A stretch of 64,000 bases of DNA, taken from positions 310,001 through 374,000 of the forward strand of contig NZ_JANQCD010000001.1 in NCBI RefSeq assembly GCF_026672275.1. The letters run 5' to 3'. How positions within the stretch are numbered: the stretch's first letter is position 1; each line of letters opens with the position of its first letter. Shown piece by piece: positions 61,552-64,000 of this stretch. Origin of the DNA: Marinifilum sp. D737. Lineage in GTDB: Bacteria; Bacteroidota; Bacteroidia; Bacteroidales; Marinifilaceae. Position numbers and translations under genes: made by a program. A model generated the notes under the pieces. That model saw only the letters and a list, made by a program, of their open reading frames with translations. It ran no database searches and was not told the DNA's origin.

Positions 61552-62322
61552 TTAAAATCTAAGGTGTTTAACAGATTGGCGATTATGCATGATCTCTTTT
61601 AAAGCTTCAATTCCAATTTCCAAATGATTATTCACGTAGCTATCGGTTACCAAAGCATCACTTTTATCTGTTTTAACACCTTCCGAAATCATTGGTTGAT
61701 CCGATACCAAAAGCAAAGCGCCAACAGGAATCTCATTATAGAAACCAACCGTAAAAATGGTAGCTGTTTCCATATCGATTGCCATAGCACGAGTTTTGCT
61801 TAGGTATTTTTTGAAACGTTCGTCGTATTCCCAAACACGTTTGTTAGTTGTAAAAACGGTTCCTGTATAATAATCTTTATTTCTATCGGATATTACCTGT
61901 GAAACTGCCATTTGCAATGAATATGCAGGTAAAGCAGGCACTTCTGGTGGAAGGTAGTCATTTGATGTACCTTCACTTCGAATTGCTGCAATAGGCAAAA
62001 TTAAATCGCCTAATTTGTTTTTTCTTTTTAATCCACCACATTTTCCAAGGAAAAGTACACCTTTGGGTTTAATTGCACTTAGCAAATCCAAAATTGTTGC
62101 AGCATTCGGACTTCCCATTCCAAAATTGATAATGGTAACTCCATCAGCAGATGCATTTGGCATTGCTTTGTCTTCGCCTAAAATTTCACAATTGTGCCAT
62201 TCAGCAAAAAGTTCCACATAATGGTTGAAATTTGTAAGCAAAATATATGGAGTGAATTCTGAAAGTTCACGGCCTGTATATCTTGTAAGCCAGTTTTTTA
62301 CAATTTCTTCTTTGGTCTTCAT
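61552..62322 (-). CDS. amn: AMP nucleosidase (short form)
   Basis: Hydrolyses AMP to adenine and ribose 5-phosphate. A 256-residue nucleoside phosphorylase-fold protein; it corresponds to the C-terminal catalytic half of E. coli Amn and has the short N-terminal extension usual in Bacteroidota. IINFGMGSPNAATILDLLSA, VLFLGKCGGLKRKNKLGDLI, PIAAIRSEGTSNDYLPPEVP and AIDMETATIFTVGF (catalytic-site Glu) are conserved. Probably translated with holA, from which it is separated by 9 bases. Confidence 0.93.
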   Translation of the reverse strand: MKTKEEIVKNWLTRYTGRELSEFTPYILLTNFNHYVELFAEWHNCEILGEDKAMPNASADGVTIINFGMGSPNAATILDLLSAIKPKGVLFLGKCGGLKRKNKLGDLILPIAAIRSEGTSNDYLPPEVPALPAYSLQMAVSQVISDRNKDYYTGTVFTTNKRVWEYDERFKKYLSKTRAMAIDMETATIFTVGFYNEIPVGALLLVSDQPMISEGVKTDKSDALVTDSYVNNHLEIGIEALKEIMHNRQSVKHLRF

Positions 62323-62382
62323 GAATATGTAGCGGTTTTATAAGGAATAATCTTGTAACTTTAGCCGATCAACAGCTTTTTT

Positions 62383-62841
62383 ATGGAAAATTTAAATTTA
62401 CCAACTTATTCCTTCAAAATAAAATCTGATCTGCAAAGAAAACTAATTTTCGACAGTATCCGAAAGAAGTACGTAGTATTAACTCCGGAAGAATGGGTAA
62501 GGCAAAATTTTATTCGATATTTGGTGGAAGAAAAAAAATATCCAGCTTCATTAATTGCGGTTGAAAAAAAAGTTGATGTTAACCTGTTGCCACAACGTAG
62601 CGATATTGTTTTGTACAACTGTAATGCCAATCCGGTTATGATTGTGGAATGCAAAGCCAGTAAAATAAAAATTACACAGGATGTGTTCAATCAGATTGCT
62701 CGTTACAATATGAAACTGAGAGTTCCTTTTTTGGTTGTAACCAACGGGTTAAAGCATTTTTGTTGTTATATGGATTACGAAAAGAAAAGCTTTAAATTTT
62801 TGGAAGACATCCCCAATTATCAATCCATTAAAGATTTGTAG
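62383..62841 (+). CDS. Type I restriction enzyme HsdR N-terminal-like (PD-(D/E)xK fold) protein
   Basis: A 152-residue stand-alone version of the HsdR N-terminal nuclease fold. PEEWVRQNFIRYLVEEKKYP precedes the catalytic-type core RSDIVLYN...PVMIVECKASK, where the Asp and the E-x-K are in place. There is no methylase, specificity subunit or helicase nearby, and the gene is divergent from amn/holA in a context that seems housekeeping. It is therefore more likely a DNA-maintenance factor than a restriction enzyme. The TAG overlaps the convergent GNAT gene by 14 bases. Confidence 0.88.
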   Translation: MENLNLPTYSFKIKSDLQRKLIFDSIRKKYVVLTPEEWVRQNFIRYLVEEKKYPASLIAVEKKVDVNLLPQRSDIVLYNCNANPVMIVECKASKIKITQDVFNQIARYNMKLRVPFLVVTNGLKHFCCYMDYEKKSFKFLEDIPNYQSIKDL

Positions 62842-63364
62842 TATTAATTTTTTGAAGTAAATACTCATCCAGCCATCCATTTTGAGTTTTTATCCAATCC
62901 TTTTTTAAGCCTGCTATTTCGAATCCTTGGTTTTGAAACAGTTTTAAACTGGCCTCATTTTTTGATGTGATGTTACAGTATAACTGATGAACTTGCAAAA
63001 CGGAAAATGCATAATTGCATAAGGTTTCCAACGCTTCGGTGGCATAACCTTTTTGTTTATGTTCTCTGTTATTAATAGAGATTCCAATTCCGGCATGTTG
63101 ATGAAATGGATCAAAATCAAAAAGATCTATTAGTCCAACCGGTTCCTGATCTTCTTTTCGTTCAATGACCAAGCGCAATTGCTTGCTCTCAAAGATATCC
63201 AGATGGCTTGTTTCCAGGTATTGCTTTAAAACAAATAAAGAGAATGGTTTGAGCGTATGACTAACTTCCCAAATTGAGGAATCATTTTCCCAACTGTAAA
63301 GTAATTTTAAATCGGTTGGTTCCAGTGCTCTTAAGCGAATGTTATTATGCTCTAGAATTTGCAT
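62828..63364 (-). CDS. GNAT family N-acetyltransferase (RimJ/RimL type)
   Basis: A 178-residue acetyltransferase. NNIRLRALEPTDLKLLYSWE is the N-terminal strand-helix; PVGLIDLFDFDPFHQHAGIG and INNREHKQKGYATEALETLC give the acetyl-CoA-binding Q/R-x-x-G-x-G/A pattern (here KQKGYA); NITSKNEASLKLFQNQGFEI is the C-terminal motif. This layout is common to RimJ/RimL and SpeG-like enzymes; the amine substrate (spermidine, protein N-terminus or amino acid) cannot be told. Confidence 0.88.
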   Translation of the reverse strand: MQILEHNNIRLRALEPTDLKLLYSWENDSSIWEVSHTLKPFSLFVLKQYLETSHLDIFESKQLRLVIERKEDQEPVGLIDLFDFDPFHQHAGIGISINNREHKQKGYATEALETLCNYAFSVLQVHQLYCNITSKNEASLKLFQNQGFEIAGLKKDWIKTQNGWLDEYLLQKINTTNL

Positions 63365-63403
63365 TGTTTAGTGCTTTATGAACTAGTTTAAACAACTTGT
63401 AGA

Positions 63404-64000
63404 TTAATGCTTGTTATACCATTTAATTTCTCTGGTAAAGGCGTCAAGATATCCTTTTTTGATTACAGAAGAAAGACGACTTTTTGCTTTAGCCTGCGAT
63501 GAGAATTTTTGAAAAGTATATCTGGATAAACCATCTTTACCATTAAATAAACGCATGTTGTCGGTTCCTAAATTATCGAAATAGTTTAAAGGACGAGCAT
63601 TTTTTAAGGCCATTACCTGTATGGTATAATAATTCTCAGTTTCTAATGAATTGTTGGCAGGCAATCGTTCGCCACGTAAAGATTTTCTAACAAAAGCATC
63701 CCAATAGCCATTCTTTAGAGCTGTACCCAAATCAAGTATTGCATCTCGTTTTGAATTGTAAGAGCCATAGGTATATCGATACAATCCCGTTTTGTCAACA
63801 AACACACTTACATCACCTAAATCTTTAAAGTAGCTTAAAGGCTTAGGATAACGCAAAGCCATTACTTGAATGGTATAAGTGTTGGTGCCAGTGTATTGTA
63901 CACCAGAATACAATAATTTATCATTAATGACGGTTCGAATGAAGGCATCCCAATAGCCCATTTTGATTAGTCGATTCATGACCTTAACCGCTTTGTTGTA
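63404..64000 (-). CDS. Repetitive SPOR-like protein, cut by the window end
   Basis: The frame is open to the window edge, so the true start lies beyond 64000; the first ATG at 63979 is internal to a repeat. Three copies of a unit of about 85 residues are visible, the first partial. Each contains YTIQVMAL..P.P/LNYF..LG, a GL(Y/S)RYT(Y/F)..(Y/F) strand, then A...L...(I/L)K.GY(W/L)DAF(V/T)R. The YTIQV strand plus the R-Y-T-G-like segment is the outline of SPOR peptidoglycan-binding domains. It is probably an envelope or cell-division-associated protein. Because the N-terminus is missing, a signal peptide cannot be judged. Confidence 0.7.
   Translation of the reverse strand, partial: YNKAVKVMNRLIKMGYWDAFIRTVINDKLLYSGVQYTGTNTYTIQVMALRYPKPLSYFKDLGDVSVFVDKTGLYRYTYGSYNSKRDAILDLGTALKNGYWDAFVRKSLRGERLPANNSLETENYYTIQVMALKNARPLNYFDNLGTDNMRLFNGKDGLSRYTFQKFSSQAKAKSRLSSVIKKGYLDAFTREIKWYNKH

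Noticed and set aside
62383-62841. Restriction-modification or anti-phage locus
   Set aside because: Only an HsdR N-terminal-like domain is present, without methylase, specificity or translocase genes, in what looks like a housekeeping context with holA and amn.

Overview
The window is about 64 kb of AT-rich chromosome from a member of the Bacteroidota. The evidence is a SusD tail, a TonB-dependent receptor with a DUF4249 lipoprotein, type IX secretion (T9SS) proteins, a T9SS sorting domain on a protease, and promoters of the Bacteroidota type (-33 TTTG, about 20 bp, -7 TAnnTTTG). The Na+-translocating NQR operon, two NhaC-type antiporters, ferredoxin-dependent 2-oxoacid oxidoreductase and two superoxide dismutases suggest a marine, facultative or oxygen-tolerant anaerobe of the Bacteroidales/Marinilabiliales (Marinifilaceae-like). 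That placement is inference. No rRNA, tRNA or CRISPR array was seen.

Layout. 0-4 kb: end of a SusD gene, korAB, then a gap with a decayed ORF. 4.4-8.5 kb: an unusual receiver-plus-PEP/pyruvate-binding protein and a glycosyltransferase. 8.6-12.5 kb: fabD, folE, a futalosine-hydrolase-like gene and a MATE exporter. 12.6-14 kb: adjacent Mn-type and Fe-type superoxide dismutases. 14-21 kb: envelope proteins, a membrane nucleotide cyclase, a nitroreductase, and a TonB receptor with DUF4249. 21-28.6 kb: both steps of proline oxidation, Skp/OmpH, a GT2 enzyme, DivIC and NhaC. 28.8-31.3 kb: a lipoprotein, LytS-like kinase and LytTR regulator in overlapping frames; the regulator has Asn in place of its phospho-accepting Asp. 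31.5-34.3 kb: bioB with an unknown partner, and the T9SS plug protein. 34.5-42.3 kb: nqrABCDEF, apbE and a 53-residue NqrM-like gene that is easily missed. 42.5-45 kb: a fused E1 alpha-beta 2-oxoacid dehydrogenase.

45-52.1 kb is the accessory part. It holds two related small-RNA candidates with matching two-box upstream elements, a nested 42-bp/126-bp tandem repeat next to a perfect 40-bp palindrome, and a lipoprotein gene carried on a 781-bp insertion inside a beta-propeller lipoprotein gene. Removing that insertion in silico rejoins the frame. The region also holds a large T9SS-sorted subtilisin with an amber codon right after its signal peptide.

52.1-64 kb is core: NhaC with an extra periplasmic domain, YqgE, an aminotransferase-IV enzyme, a GmhB-like phosphatase, rhomboid, a PorE-like/PorP-SprF/type-B-sorted operon, holA, AMP nucleosidase, an HsdR-N-like nuclease-fold protein, a GNAT acetyltransferase, and a repetitive SPOR-like protein cut by the window end.

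The strongest candidates for something new are the cassette-like insertion with its structured tail (47820-48600), the paired small-RNA candidates (45037-45222 and 51689-51878), and the nested repeat (46330-46638).
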